Source: Pohlia nutans (taxonomy: Eukaryota > Streptophyta > Bryopsida > Bryales > Mniaceae). From it: a stretch of DNA of 64,000 nucleotides. The stretch spans positions 2,916,501 through 2,980,500 of the forward strand of contig CM040086.1 of NCBI GenBank assembly GCA_022496805.1, given 5' to 3'. This document shows, in pieces, positions 21,243-32,967 of the stretch; positions within the stretch are counted from its first letter, which is position 1; each line of letters opens with the position of its first letter. The position numbers were made by a program, and so were the translations under genes. The notes beneath the pieces were generated by a model. The model saw only the letters and a program-made list of their open reading frames with translations, did not search any database and had not been told where the DNA came from.

Positions 21243-21411
21243 CACTAGTTCCTTACGATCCCCTTACATACTTAATAATAGCCAAAAGTCAAACCCATCG
21301 TGGAACACAAGGCTGGCCGTATCCATACAAGTCCCTCACGAGCCCCTTCATACTTAATAATAGGGTGAAGCATCGTGCATCGTGGAGCACAAGGCTAGAA
21401 CAAGCCAGGCT
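21243..21411 (+). repeat. Degenerate two-unit tandem repeat inside the transposon
   Basis: The pattern CCCTT(A)CATACTTAATAATAG ... CATCGTGGA(A/G)CACAAGGCT occurs twice, about 85-90 bp apart, between the left terminal repeat and the rbcS fragment. Subterminal repeats of this sort can be transposase-binding sites; that role is inference. Confidence 0.55.
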
Positions 21412-21585
21412 ACAGTAATGCTCATCCCAACGGAAGCATCTTTCTTGCACATAACATTAGGTACGCACATTTCCACCTTTTCATTTGCAACTCTTCATCT
21501 TATGAGGCGGTCTCAGGGTTGTTGGCGGATGCTCGTTGTCGCTCGGTGCTGCAGGAGGGTACCGAGTTCAGCTCTAGGGTTTTAG

Positions 21586-21769
21586 ACGCTTGGAAGTTCA
21601 GAATGGGAGCCGCGTGAACTGCATGTAGGTGAGGAACCCCATCGGCATTACCAAGGTCGAAGCGTTCTTGCATTTGCCTCCCCTGACCAACGAGCAGATC
21701 GCTAAGCAGGTTGACTACCGGTGCATGATCCAGCGGTAGCTCATCTCTGGCCTGCCTTGAGTTCGAGTG
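21586..21769 (+). pseudogene. rbcS (fragment): Captured Rubisco small-subunit (rbcS) exon fragment inside the transposon
   Basis: The translation gives NGSRVNCM, the end of an rbcS transit peptide and start of the mature protein, then a stop, then VRNPIG...KVEAF and LPPLTNEQIAKQVDY. After a frameshift comes ACLEFE, followed directly by a GTAAGC splice donor. Plant small subunits have the order M-x-VW-x-P ... YLPPLTxEQIxKQVDY ... GWxPCLEFE, and many have an intron right after LEFE, so gene order and exon border both fit. The fragment contains two further in-frame stops and no transit-peptide start or third exon. Retention of a splice donor points to capture of genomic DNA rather than of an mRNA copy. 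Confidence 0.8.
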
Positions 21770-22406
21770 GTAAGCACCTGATTCCTTCTTCTGAACATTC
21801 TGTGTTTAGTTCAAGTCCCAGTGGCTAGCAATGTGTAGGTTGTGAGTGGCTTCAAGATGTGCTGAGTACCGGTAGTGTATGGGTTTTTGAAAGACCCGGT
21901 TGTGGCTGTAGGGATGTCCAGTAAGTCGGTTAGGCCCGGTTGAAGGAGGCTTTGCTGAAGGAGGCTAATGCACGCTGACAAGAGTGAAAGAGGGTGAAGG
22001 AGGGTGGCAGAGGCTGAAGGCAACCATATGCTGCGATCTGCTGCAATAGGAACGACGGAGGATGATCTGAGGCAGTGACGAAGATCTGAGGCAGAGTGGT
22101 GAGCGGCGGGGCTAAAGCGAGCGAGCAACGCCAGGCACTAGGAGGAAGAGGATCAGAGCTAAGGAGAGGAGCACAAGAGCCCGCCTTCAGCCCTCACGCG
22201 CAGCCATGTGCAAGGTACAGTACTGAAGCCATCGCCAATCCCTTGTTTTTATTTTTTGTTTTCTCTTGGTCTCTTTTCCTTCGCACTTTGCTGAGTGCCT
22301 TGTTGGTCATTTGCCTGCAGGTTTCTGGTTCAAGATAAAACAGTACAAGGATTAGTCTTGGTAAGATTTAGAATTCTAACATTCTTCTTGTTTATTAGAA
22401 CATTTT

Positions 22407-24240
22407 TCATTTCAATATTTCAGATCTAAAATCAATCTTTTTTCCTAGGTATTTGTAGGAATGAAAATACCTTTTTCTGGCGCGATCTTTCATAGTAGTA
22501 ACAGTAGATCTCTTGTTTTCTGCTGTAACATCTACAACAAGAGACAAATTTTTTTCCATTATAGCTTCAACACTCACATCTGGATCTATTTCATCTTCAT
22601 TTTCCTTGGATTGTTCTTCTACATCCAGCACTTCTTTGAACAAAGAGCTCTTCATATGCTCTTCCATTGCAGTTGTCTGAAATGCTTTTTGGAATGTTTG
22701 ATCTAAGCCACACATGGACCATCCTTTCTTTATCATGGTTGGTTTGTTGATGTGTTACCATGCATGATACAACCAGCCGCAGATCAAAGCACCGACATCC
22801 TTGTATCTAACTTCACATCATGTAGTTCCTTCTCATCAATCTGCTTGCCAATGTTCTCACTGGTATAATTGTCAAATTGTTGTCTGAATCCATGCTTGAA
22901 TGGGCGTTGTAAGATGACGTCCACAGGTTGGAAAACACTTGTACAATTTGCGGGTACAAATATGAGTAGGATCTCTGAATGTGTCTCCTTCAACCAAAAG
23001 ATAAATTCCTTTGAAATATGAACACTCTAGCAGTCCAACATCCAAATCAACTTTGAATCTTCATCTAATCCCATCTTTTGCACTTGTTTCCGCCTGTAAG
23101 GTTGTAGGATTTGTTCAACAAATTATTTGCAAGTGGTTAAATTGCTCCAATGATTACTGGTGTATGTCAAGTGCCAACCAGCATTTTCACACTCTTGGCG
23201 ACCAGCATTTCGAGGAGGGAGACATCGCTCCGTGGTCCCTGTGAATACAATTTGAAGAGGTAACAAGTTTCCTGCAGCTGAAGAAGATACTGAAACTGTG
23301 ATCTGCCTTTTGTCTTCTATACCAAGAATTTGGACATGTTTGGAACCCTTTTCAGCCCAAGTGCGAGCACCTCCTGTTGGCACCTCCCCGTTTGATCTGT
23401 ATTGATGACCAGCTGTGGTGTGATTGAATGAGCTTTGACAAGGTAGGCCGTTCGTTGTGCCATTTGTAAACCTTGTTGCTCCCAATCTTTTGGTAGCTTT
23501 CTAGCTGCTCCAGTTCCTTTCCTAAAGCTCCAATCTAAGTTGGTTCTCACAAAATCCCGTGTCCATTCTCAGGAAACTCTAAATCCACTTTGACTTTCAA
23601 AATTTAGGAGGCTAGGCTCCCTCTTTTGAATGAGGGTTCGAATCAAGTTTCTCACAGAAGAAGCAAAGAGAGGTTGACCTGCCTCACAATGTGCCTTCGA
23701 CAAAGTGATAATCTCCTCCTCTAATTCATGATGTTTAGACAAAACATATGCATGTTGAGCCCCACCAGTATAAACTGATGTTTCCTTGAAGATTGCTTGT
23801 TTTGTGCCATCTTTTAATCCCCCTGTCTTAGTGAACCACTCTCCCAAAGAACCTCTAGTCAAATCATCATAAACATTCTTGTTTTGTCCGGGCAACTTGT
23901 ATTTCACTTGCAAATACCTTAAAGCATGACCAAGACTCTTATGATGTGTTACAGCTGTATAAATAGGATCCCAAAGAGATGGTACAAACCAGTTCTTGTA
24001 TGGTCCCCTAGCTTTTGTGGTCTTTGGTGTTGCGTCAGGTTTCTCCACTTTGTTTGGAAGAAGTACAGCTTCGATTTGCATTTTGGGCCTGCCCACTGGA
24101 CGCTTCTGGACTTCTTTCTTCATGGATTGTTCCAACTCCATCTTGACATGCAGTTGTGCAAAGTCACGTTCGACCCTATCTTCCATTTCTTCTTTGTCTA
24201 TAATAGTGAACATATTGCTCAAAAGTTGTTGCTTAGCCAT
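22407..24240 (-). pseudogene. DDE_1 (pogo-like) transposase, broken
   Basis: The N-terminal part (24240-23569, 223 aa) has a basic, DNA-binding-like region. The catalytic region follows: INTDQTG (first Asp), TWAEKGSKHVQILG and QITVSVSSSAAGNLLPLQIV, then a LDC...SVHISKEF segment (second Asp), then VPANCTSVFQPVDV, whose QPxD Asp is the third catalytic residue in pogo and Tigger. This order is typical of DDE_1 transposases. It is inactive: an in-frame stop at 23569-23571, a frameshift near 23400, a stop right after the second Asp motif near 23030 and another shift near 22760. The acidic C-terminal tail ends at 22407. TA target duplications and terminal repeats agree with the assignment. Confidence 0.85.
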
Positions 24241-24639
24241 ACTATCAATTACTCATTACCAAGACCCTAAACCTAACAAGTTCTTACAAGGACAAGTATA
24301 ATGTTGCAAAGCTCTCACAAGCTAACCCCCAAGAAAAACAATGAGATTAGGGTTGATTAAGCAAAGATAAGTGAACGTTTAGGGTAAGCTAAATGAAAGG
24401 GCGGCTGCCACTTTCAAAACATGATGATAAAATAACAAACATCCAATGAAACTTCATCAATTGTGGATGAAAGTCGAACTTATAGTTATTTATTTCTTCA
24501 AAAAGTCGAATTTTAAAAAATTACTTTTTTTTACTGCCGGACACCAAATTTTGAAATTAATTAATTATTCGACCGAGGGGTGACGAAGCTGCCCCTAAAG
24601 TACGGTATACTAAAAGAACCCAACAGTAAACCAAAATAA

Positions 24640-24880
24640 ACTAATGAATTAAAATAATAGACTAAACTAAGAGAATAGACTAAAGAGTATGCTAAAATGA
24701 TAATTAAAATAATAAACTAAAATAATATACTAAGAGAACAGACTAAATAATAGGCTAAAATAATAGCCTAAAATAACAGACTATATTGGACTAATTGACT
24801 GAGAAGATAGACTAAATTAATAGACTAGAATAATAGAGTAGAATAATAAACTAAAATAATAGACTAAAATAATAGCCCAA
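24640..24880. repeat. Degenerate AT-rich minisatellite
   Basis: The unit AAAATAATAGACTA with length variation of 14-16 bp is repeated at least twelve times, starting just outside the right end of the pogo-like transposon. Confidence 0.8.
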
Positions 24881-25655
24881 ATTGTACAAACACGTAAAAT
24901 CTCACAGTTAATTGGTTAAAAATCGATAAACAACTAAAATTACTTAGACAAAAAGGCATCATAAAAAAGGCCAACCAAAACCAAAACCACATAGTACTCC
25001 ATATGGAAAATTGTCTAATCAGCTAGAATGTTGAGTTTAGACAAATAAATAATGCTAAAGAAAAAAAAAAACTTTGCGATAAAGGTTTACAACTAAAGTG
25101 AACCGTATTAAAAGTACAATGTTGTATACATCTTGGTACATTATTGACTCCATGTTTCAAACATTTAACAATAATTTTTGAATAAATGTTGACAAATGGT
25201 GAATCATGAACACTATAGCAATGTAACCTTGTTGACATAGTGAGGTCCAATCTCGAGATCTTTAAATAGTTGAGACAAACTTTGATTTTTGCACAAATAG
25301 TATTTTTTGAAAATTTTAAAACTCTTCAATTTTTGTGTGAATTTTTGTATGTACTTTATGGGTGTAGAAAATCAAAACCACATTCAATCAATTCATTTTT
25401 ATTTTGTTTCAAAGAGGTAGTCATTCAAAGTTGCCATAAAGGTTGATTTAACCCCTAAACGTTCTCACCCTTTTTGAATTTGGCGATTTTTCAAGGATGC
25501 ATTATAAAATGCAAGTAAGAGGGATATTTTCAAGTTGATGAATGAATAAAAGTTGTACATTATGCATTTTAGATTCTATCCATACGGTTAGATTTGCTAT
25601 TGCTATCACCAATATTTGTGTATAAAATTTCAAACTTAAATTTTAGAGCTCTTTG

Positions 25656-26681
25656 CCCGGGGAGGTCACAGTCAAAATTTTATTAAACCACGTGAGAAAA
25701 AATATAGGGTACATTTAATTCATTGGAGCAAAAATTTATACAAATTTTATGAATACCATAGCCTGGATAAAATGGCCTATACGGTACTATATCTAAAGTA
25801 GGGTAGGTGAAAAGTATAGGTAGTATTCTATTTTTATTAATAAAGTAAGGTCTCAAATATTTAAAAGAACAAAGAATTTATGTGAGTTCTAATGAAAATC
25901 CTTGAATTGAATGAGAATCGCCTCAATTGACTAAAAATCGTTGAAATTAACCAATGGCTACGAATGAACCACAAATGAAGGTTGAATTATTTGGCTTCAT
26001 GGGAAAGTCTCCTCATGATGAATTTGAGCATTAAGGTCGAGGCACCTAAAACCGACCAGGTACCTAAAGCCGATAATTTCTACACATGGCTTTCATTTTA
26101 GAAAGCACATCTAGGTAGACCATAGATGGCTTATCGTTTTGGTCAACAAACAATAAAGGCTCTATGACATATTTAGGTTTGCGTTCTAAAATAAAAGCTA
26201 TGTGTAGAACTTATCGGCTTTAGGTACCTGGTCGGTTTTAGGTGCCTCGACCTTAGATGACCAATGAGATTCACGAGGCTAGGGTGGGGTGGTAGTGCCG
26301 CATGCTTCCTCTCACAACATGCATTTCTCACTCAAACCTATCATTGAACATTTTAGGCACTAAGCACAGTCGTTATTCTTTGAAAGTTACGTTCATGTAT
26401 TGTTGACGTTCTATTATGCCCGATAATCCAATTAAGTTAAATTTATACTGAAATTCCAGGATTTTGAGAAATGGTTCAATTTATAAATAAAATAGGGTCT
26501 ATAAAATAACTTAATGGTGGAAATTATATTTACCTATAGGGTCTTGAAAAATACCTCAAAGTACCATTTTATCTACTAATAGGGTGCAAATTATTTAAGA
26601 AATTTAGATAAATAGCTCACCTACAATTAACCCCCGACCGCACGTGGTTTACAAAAGTATGTAGTATGTAACCTCCCCGTG
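25656..26681. mobile_element. hAT-like non-autonomous element, 1026 bp
   Basis: An 8-bp direct duplication GCTCTTTG flanks it at 25648-25655 and 26682-26689. Termini are imperfect inverted repeats (CCCGGGGAGGTCAC on the left; CACGGGGAGGTTAC as complement on the right), and AAACCACGTG occurs subterminally on both sides. An 8-bp duplication is the hAT signature. It interrupts the type A element at 25452-27054 and has no coding capacity. Confidence 0.75.
26034..26253. mobile_element. Stowaway-like palindromic MITE, 220 bp
   Basis: Long near-perfect inverted repeats (about 75 bp) begin AGGTCGAGGCACCTAAAACC and are flanked by TA on both sides. It lies inside the hAT-like element, giving three levels of nesting. 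Confidence 0.75.
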
Positions 26682-27058
26682 GCTCTTTGGTAATATAATT
26701 ACGGATAAGATATTGACAATCTAATAATGAAAATTTTTGGGATGGGTTGAAATGTAATACTCTAACTGTAGTGATTTTTGGAGATTTTTTGGTTGCTTAA
26801 TTTTAGTAGTTGGCTTTTTTAAGAGCACTTTTAGACTAAAACCTTTGAAATTTTGGGTGGAACACTACAACATGAAATGAGGCATAAAAATTTCACAAAC
26901 CTTCCCCTTTCTAATCAAATCACACATATACAAAGTTAACTTCCCATAAAAGTTTCAATACAAAATCCACACTACAAAAAAGTGCATGATGGATGAGAAA
27001 TTGAAGTTCAAATTCGTACATCATGCAAAATATGCATGGTTGAGCGGTTAGGGGTTAA

Positions 27059-28630
27059 GAATTAAAAAGGCTTTTTAGGGTACTCTATTTTGATGGGTGC
27101 CTATTTTGAAAAGGTTTGCAGCTGTGTATGGTGTGCCCCATCTTAGCTTTATACAAAACAATTTGACTTGTGTTTGTTGTTCGTTCAAGACAACTCTTTG
27201 TTTTCTCACCTTGGCGCTTGCAAGGCCTAAGATGTCATCTTCGAGATCTCCTTTGATCTTCACAGTGTTCAAAAATTCTTTTAGAGGGGATGTGACACTT
27301 GGACTTGAGATTTGATTAAAGAGCTAAACTTTATGCCGATTAGAAATTCGGAAGCCTTTTAAAAAACAAATTTAAACTAAAGCAGAGAAGTAGGTGGTTT
27401 TTCAAAACTAAAGTGTATATAAGAAGTATTCTAGATCAAGATGGGAAGGGGGCTTGCCAAAAACTATAAAGAATACTATAATGTGGAGTAGTCTCTCTCC
27501 TTACTCTTGTATATAACTATGGTGAGCCATGGTTATTCCATGTAGATGAAGTTAGTGTTGAGCCCTCACTCATGCACTTTTAACATTGTGTGGCGCTTGT
27601 ATATATTTTTTGACATTGGTTTAGAGATATGCTGCTACGGATTAATCTCAAGTGGTGAGCTCCAAAATATTGATCCTAAAGTGAAAGTGTCAAGGCCTAC
27701 TCTCTAGTAATGGAGAGTTGGATATGAACTAAGTGTAATTAATCAACTTAGAGTAGTTAGTGCAAATCCCACCATCATGTACGTGGGCAATAGTTCATGC
27801 AATAGTAGAAATTCTACCCCATATCACCAACTGAATTGTTTGATTGTCTTGTGAGAGTCAATGTAAGAATCGCAATATGTTGGAGTTTGGAATTACTATG
27901 ATAGATGCCAATTATAGACGAATGTAATGTGTAGTATTAGTTCTTAATTATTTTTGGGGGTGCCACTGAAAAGTGAGGCACCATCCATACACACAAGTAA
28001 ACTTTATTAGGACAAAAGGGAGTGCTGAGGTCGTGACAGATGCCTAATCTATGACGATAAATTCAATACTTCTATTTTTAAGACATCTTTTACTACTATA
28101 ATTGGTGCATGATATCAATTTCACATTATACCTTAAAAAATGTATGTAATATCTAATTACCATAGTTTATTCAAATTTATTGGTATTTTCTTAAAATTAC
28201 TATGATTTATGAAGCAAAACAGGAATAAAAATTTTACATTATTTACAAACTATGCTCAAAACGTATGATATGTTATCAAAATTATAGATCGCATTATGTT
28301 TATCAGAGTGCTTATTGTATATATTTAGAAAGAGAAAAGAAGTATGTTTAAATAATCATCTTAGTAAAAAGAATGAAAAACCCATTACATGTTGCTGAAA
28401 TTTACAATGAAGCCGTTGTAATACATCCTTCATCTGTAAGTGCTACAAATCATTCAATTTTAATAAATTCTCAACATATTAAAATGAACTGAAAACTAGA
28501 CTGAATAAAATACATTTTGTTAGTTCCCCTCAAGTGCTGAAAAAGGATCATTTTGACAACCAAAATCGGGTTTTAACTATAGACAAACAAAATTTACTCA
28601 ATACACTACACAATATTCATGATTTTTGGT
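27059..28630. other. AT-rich spacer, nothing recognised
   Basis: There are only short open frames without recognisable motifs. No RNA gene or terminal-repeat element was seen. Confidence 0.5.
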
Positions 28631-28634
28631 TTAA

Positions 28635-29176
28635 CCCTTTGACGCGCCAGCGTCCATATTCTGGACGCTGGATGAATTCCGACACGTCCCTTCACCACAT
28701 GCGGTGCTATTTTTCATCCATCCAATTTTTTAATTTTATTCTTGTGCTAGTTGACTACCATTTGTACGGTATGGATCTTCAAAATAAGATACTGTGAATT
28801 TTTGAAAAATTAAAAAAGTGGTTTATGTCAAGTTTCAATCTTAGTTCAAAAAGTGAGACCGTAAACATGATTTTCCATAATAAGTAGAATCAAATAATGG
28901 AAACCATACCATCTAGTAGTGCATGTTATTCCCATTTCATTATATATTTTTTTAATTTCTTTGTATTAATTTTGGATTTTAAATTGAATTTCAAGAGAAA
29001 ACCTTGCAAAATTAATTTAAAAATGTTAATAATAAATATGATGAATCCAACCGTACATATATGATCTTCACATTGACATTTACAGCTTTGCTTTGTATAT
29101 CAACTCCATTTTTGTTTGTCATCAACCATTTTATAACTAGTCTTTGAAAGCAGTGTTGAATCGGGACCTTAAAGGG
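28635..29176. mobile_element. piggyBac-like short element with terminal hairpin
   Basis: TTAA lies on both sides (28631-28634, 29177-29180) with termini CCCTTTGACGC and, as complement, CCCTTTAAGGTCC. Just inside the left end the palindrome CCAGCGTCCATATTCTGGACGCTGG can form a hairpin. Length is 542 bp; no coding capacity. Confidence 0.65.
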
Positions 29177-29352
29177 TTAATGATTTACGCAAATTCATGA
29201 GTGCACTATCCTAAAAAAAAAATTGATGCATATTGATTGATTCCTCATAATGTACCACAACAATATCAAAAAAATTGGATGAAAAATGATGAAATGAATA
29301 AGAATTATAAACAAGCAAAGAATAAAACCAGCCAAATTTTGGTTATTATTAA

Positions 29353-30170
29353 CCCTTTAGCACCCGGGGCGGTTTTGGGGAAACCACAGTTTTTGGGGTG
29401 ATGTTTTCTTAAAACTCTTGCTGTGAAAATTAGGGATACCATAAATAGTATCTAATCGTATGAATGTAAGGATAGCTTAATGAAACAAGTCAGTGTCGGT
29501 TAAATCTTGGTAAGATTGGACCGTTGATTGGACCGTTGGATAGGAAGATTATAGTGTATTTTTGAATCGTATAATGAACACTCAAAAATGAGATTTTGGG
29601 GGGTGTGTGACTTCAAGGTTAAATAGAATTTGGGTTAAATTTTCAAAAATAAAAGTAATGATGTTCAGCAATGACCTATGTCAACACCTCTCCATTGCAA
29701 TCTTTCATGTCAAGAACGGACTCATACATATTTATTGTGAATTTTATAGGTGAGAAATGACTTATCCATGTACAGTTTAGGACAAAATTTATACGTTCAA
29801 ATAAGAATGGAATTGGTACACTGATCAAGATCGGACTACATACACTATTGGAACATGAACAAGAGAATACAATCCCAAAAAAAAGAAAAAGATAACAAAC
29901 CTCCAAACATAAGATATACCACATAGTACATGTGTTGTATTTGTAAGTATTTGCTGTATTTTGAGGTATTTGCAGTATTTAGGTGTTTTGTACATAGGTA
30001 TTTGGATAGCTAAGAAAGTCAGATTTGAAAGTTTCTTTTTGCATCATGTGCATAATCAAAAGTTACACAAGTGAACTTTAGATACCAGACTAAGATGGTT
30101 TACAGATTTTCTAGCATTTCATTTTCTGGTGATCAAGTGACCACTTAGTGGTTACCTGGGAACTAAAGGG
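29353..30170. mobile_element. piggyBac-like short element, 818 bp
   Basis: TTAA flanks it at 29349-29352 and 30171-30174. Termini are CCCTTTAGCACCC and, as complement, CCCTTTAGTTCCC. It is the first of a chain of closely spaced elements reaching 32963. Confidence 0.65.
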
Positions 30171-30194
30171 TTAAGGCATTTAGCTAGGGGTTTA

Positions 30195-30772
30195 CCCCTA
30201 AATGTACCAGGGTGTCCCGGGAATTGACAATTTGAGAAAAATCATCACAAACTACTATTCAGAAGGATATTTTGGAATTGATATACAAATGAAAGTTCTA
30301 GATTTTGAATTTTAAATTCCATCCATACGGTTTGGTTCACTAATACTATCACCAATATTTAATTATAAAATTTGAAAGTTAAAATTAAAAATTCCTTCTA
30401 AATTTGATTGCAAACAAAATTTTAATATTTTTAAAGTAAAATTTGTTGGAATGAATTTCAAATGAGATTCTCTTAGACATGGTGATTCATTGAAATTTTT
30501 GTGTTTCTTAAATCTATGGCCTCATTTTTACAAGGGCACTTTTGAACTACAATCAATGCAATTCTGGCTTGGTCAAAGACTTGACATACTTCTACATTTT
30601 TAATTAATTTGTGTCGGATCTACTATCCACCTAGGGCCGTTCAAAATTGTCTTGTATCACACAACATACATGAGTTCAGAACATACCAGGTGGAAAGTGT
30701 CCAATCACACGTGTACAAAAGCAAACTTCTACAATTTTTCAACTCAAAAGACTCTAGAGCCTGAAGCCTTAG
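30195..30772. mobile_element. Decayed piggyBac-like element, type A
   Basis: The left terminus is CCCCTAAATGTACC after TTTA, and the right side reaches TTAA at 30773-30776, shared with the next element. The interior shares the CCATACGG...CACCAATATTT block of type A. The right terminus is eroded. Confidence 0.5.
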
Positions 30773-30776
30773 TTAA

Positions 30777-31316
30777 CCCCTAAGCTCCCGAGCGACCATT
30801 TTCTGGTTGCTGCCCGGAAAAAACGAGCTGCCCGGAACACAAAAAAAATTTGAAAAAATAAAAAATATTTTAAAATACTACATCAAGTCTACTTTCCAAC
30901 CCAATTTGAATTATGGCAATCCGAGTTAAACTCCACCCGGGAGAAATTTTCAAAGTATATCACCTCAACATTGTCTTAGTGTTACAAAATTTGCTATTTG
31001 GGGAAAGTAATGATGATTCCTCCATCGTTTCTCTTGCTTTTTTGAAGTTTACGATAGATAGCCCAACTTTAACCAATCGTACTAAATTTTGAACTCTAAA
31101 ATTGAAAATTATAATTTATACAAATTTTTCGAAGGTTAATGCTTTTAAATTCATTAAAAAATGATCTAAAGGTTATTTAGGAAGTTTGACCGTACGGATA
31201 ATTTGTAAAGATGATACTCTACATTTTGTCTATTGAACCAACCTTCATCAAACATATGGAAGGCACATATTATAATACATCTATGTTTTGTCCAATACCC
31301 CTCGGGCTTTTAGGGG
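30777..31316. mobile_element. piggyBac-like short element, 540 bp
   Basis: TTAA lies at both ends (30773-30776 and 31317-31320). Termini CCCCTAAGCTCCCGAG and, as complement, CCCCTAAAAGCCCGAG agree at 14 of 16 positions. Confidence 0.7.
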
Positions 31317-31331
31317 TTAACTCTTAATTAA

Positions 31332-31910
31332 TTCCTAACTGCCCAACCATGCATATTTTGCATTATGTACAAAAGAAAACTTTGTTTTCTCATCCATCAA
31401 GTAAATTTAGTAATGGTGTGAATTCTTTACTAAATTTTTAATGAGAAGTTAGCTTCATGCAAGTGTGATTCGATTAGAAAGGAGATGATTTGTGAAACTT
31501 TTATGCCTCATTTCATGTATCATCGATTCACCAAAAATTTCAAAGACTATAGAATAGATGTGCACTTGAAGAAATACAGTCATAAAATTAAGCAACCATA
31601 AAATCTTAAAAAATCACTACGCTCAGAATATTACATTTCTATTCATCACAATAAGTTTCATTCACAAATTATCAACATCTTCTTCATAATTGAATTACAA
31701 AACATTTTTCAATTTCATATTTCAAATTTTATACCAAAAAAATTCGTCATAGCAATCGCACATCTAACCATATGGATAAATTTAAAATTTATAAGAATGT
31801 ACAACTTTTATTCATACATCAAGTTCAAAATATCCCTTTTAGATGCATTTTGTAATGCAATTTTACAAAACTGCCAAATTTGGAGAGGGGCGAGGACGTT
31901 CAGGGGGAAA
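31332..31910. mobile_element. piggyBac-like element, type A, 579 bp
   Basis: It has the same content and orientation as 32396-32963, including CCAACCATGCATATTTTGCAT near the left end. Flanks are TTAA at 31328-31331 and 31911-31914; both terminal CCCC motifs are mutated. Confidence 0.65.
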
Positions 31911-31914
31911 TTAA

Positions 31915-32157
31915 TCCCTACAGGACCAAGGATTCATGGTTTTAAAATGACAAATTAAATTGAACATATTTTGAAAAATATAATTTAGATGGGTACAAAT
32001 TTTATATGATTGGAATCAGTGAAGAACATTGCATGTGTTGATCGAAAGATGAACTCAAAGACAAACAAATTTGAATAACAAGAAGCCTACATAGGACGTA
32101 TTCAAAACTGCAAAAAAAACATGAGGCCCCAATTTGGGCTTCTTGGTCCTTTACGGG
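31915..32157. mobile_element. piggyBac-like element, type B, 243 bp
   Basis: It shares TTAA 31911-31914 with its left neighbour and TTAA 32158-32161 with its right one. Termini contain AGGACCAAGG and CTTGGTCCTTTACGGG; the interior reads GGATTCATGGTTTTAAAATG, the type B core. Confidence 0.7.
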
Positions 32158-32161
32158 TTAA

Positions 32162-32391
32162 TCCTTAAAGGTCCAATTGAAGGGTCCTTTCCGACCAGTA
32201 TTATACAACAATATTCCATTGTATTTGGTATGGTTCCACACCTCTAATGAGTTTAAGATCAAAAGTGAAGTTAAAATTCATATCAACATGATTTTAACAA
32301 GCTATTGAGGTTTGAATTTGGATCTTTCTATTTACAAAAAAATGTCAAGTATACGCCAACGTATCTACTATCCCGATTAGCCCTTTAAGGG
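32162..32391. mobile_element. piggyBac-like short element, 230 bp
   Basis: It lies between TTAA 32158-32161 and TCAA 32392-32395 (a mutated TTAA). The ends TCCTTAAAGG and CCTTTAAGGG are inverted relatives. Both flanking tetranucleotides are shared with neighbours. Confidence 0.55.
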
Positions 32392-32395
32392 TCAA

Positions 32396-32963
32396 CCCCT
32401 AACCGCCCAACCATGCATATTTTGCATGATGTACGGATTTGAAGTCCGTTTTCTCATCCATTATGCACTTTTTGCACCGTGGATTTTTTATTGAAACTTT
32501 TATGGGAAGTTAGCTCCGTGCATGTGTGATCCGATTAAAAAGGGGATGATTTGTGAAATTTTTATGCCTCATTTCATGTTGTAATGTTCCACCCAAATTG
32601 CAAAGATTTTAGTCTAAAAGTGCTCTTGAAAAAGTCAGCTATTGAAATTAAGCAACCAAAAAAATCTCCAAAAATCACCACTTTTAGAGTATTGCATTTC
32701 AACCCATCGCAACCAATTTTGTTATTAGATTGTCAATATCTTATTCGTAATCATATTACAAAAGAGTGTTAAATTTTAAGTTTGAAATTGAATACAAAAA
32801 TATTGGTGATAGCAATAGCAAATCTAACCGTATGGATAGAATCTAAAATGCATAATGTACAACCTTTATTCATTCATCAAGTTCAAAATATCCCTCTAGG
32901 TTGCATTTTATAATGCATCTTTAAAAATTTGCCAAAACTGAAAAGGGTGAGAACGTTTAGGGG
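32396..32963. mobile_element. piggyBac-like element, type A, 568 bp (reference copy)
   Basis: It is bounded by TCAA (32392-32395) and TTAA (32964-32967), with termini CCCCTAACCGCCC and, as complement, CCCCTAAACGTTCTC. It is the best-preserved uninterrupted type A copy and ends the chain. Confidence 0.72.
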
Positions 32964-32967
32964 TTAA

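Larger units (their letters stand above)
21054..24605 (-). mobile_element. pogo/Tc1-mariner-like DNA transposon with TA target duplication
   Basis: Perfect 22-bp terminal inverted repeats begin CCGTACTTTAGGGGCAGC at 21054 and end as the reverse complement at 24605. A TA dinucleotide flanks each end (21052-21053 and 24606-24607), the target duplication of the Tc1/mariner superfamily. The interior holds a minus-strand DDE_1-type transposase remnant and, on the plus strand, a fragment of a Rubisco small-subunit gene. The left end abuts the decayed gag and appears inserted into it; the right flank is a minisatellite in which I could not recognise the rest of that gag. Confidence 0.88.
25452..27054. 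mobile_element. piggyBac-like short element, type A (split by a nested element)
   Basis: TTAA flanks both ends (25448-25451 and 27055-27058). Termini are CCCCTAAACGTTC on the left and the complement of CCCCTAACCGCTC on the right. After subtracting the nested hAT-like insertion and its duplicated 8 bp, 569 bp remain, one base longer than the element at 32396-32963, which it matches in inverted orientation. No transposase is encoded. Confidence 0.75.

Noticed and set aside
24640..24880. Regular short repeats that might be a CRISPR array
   Set aside because: The units are AT-rich, contiguous and variable in length without unique spacers, and the genome is a plant nucleus.
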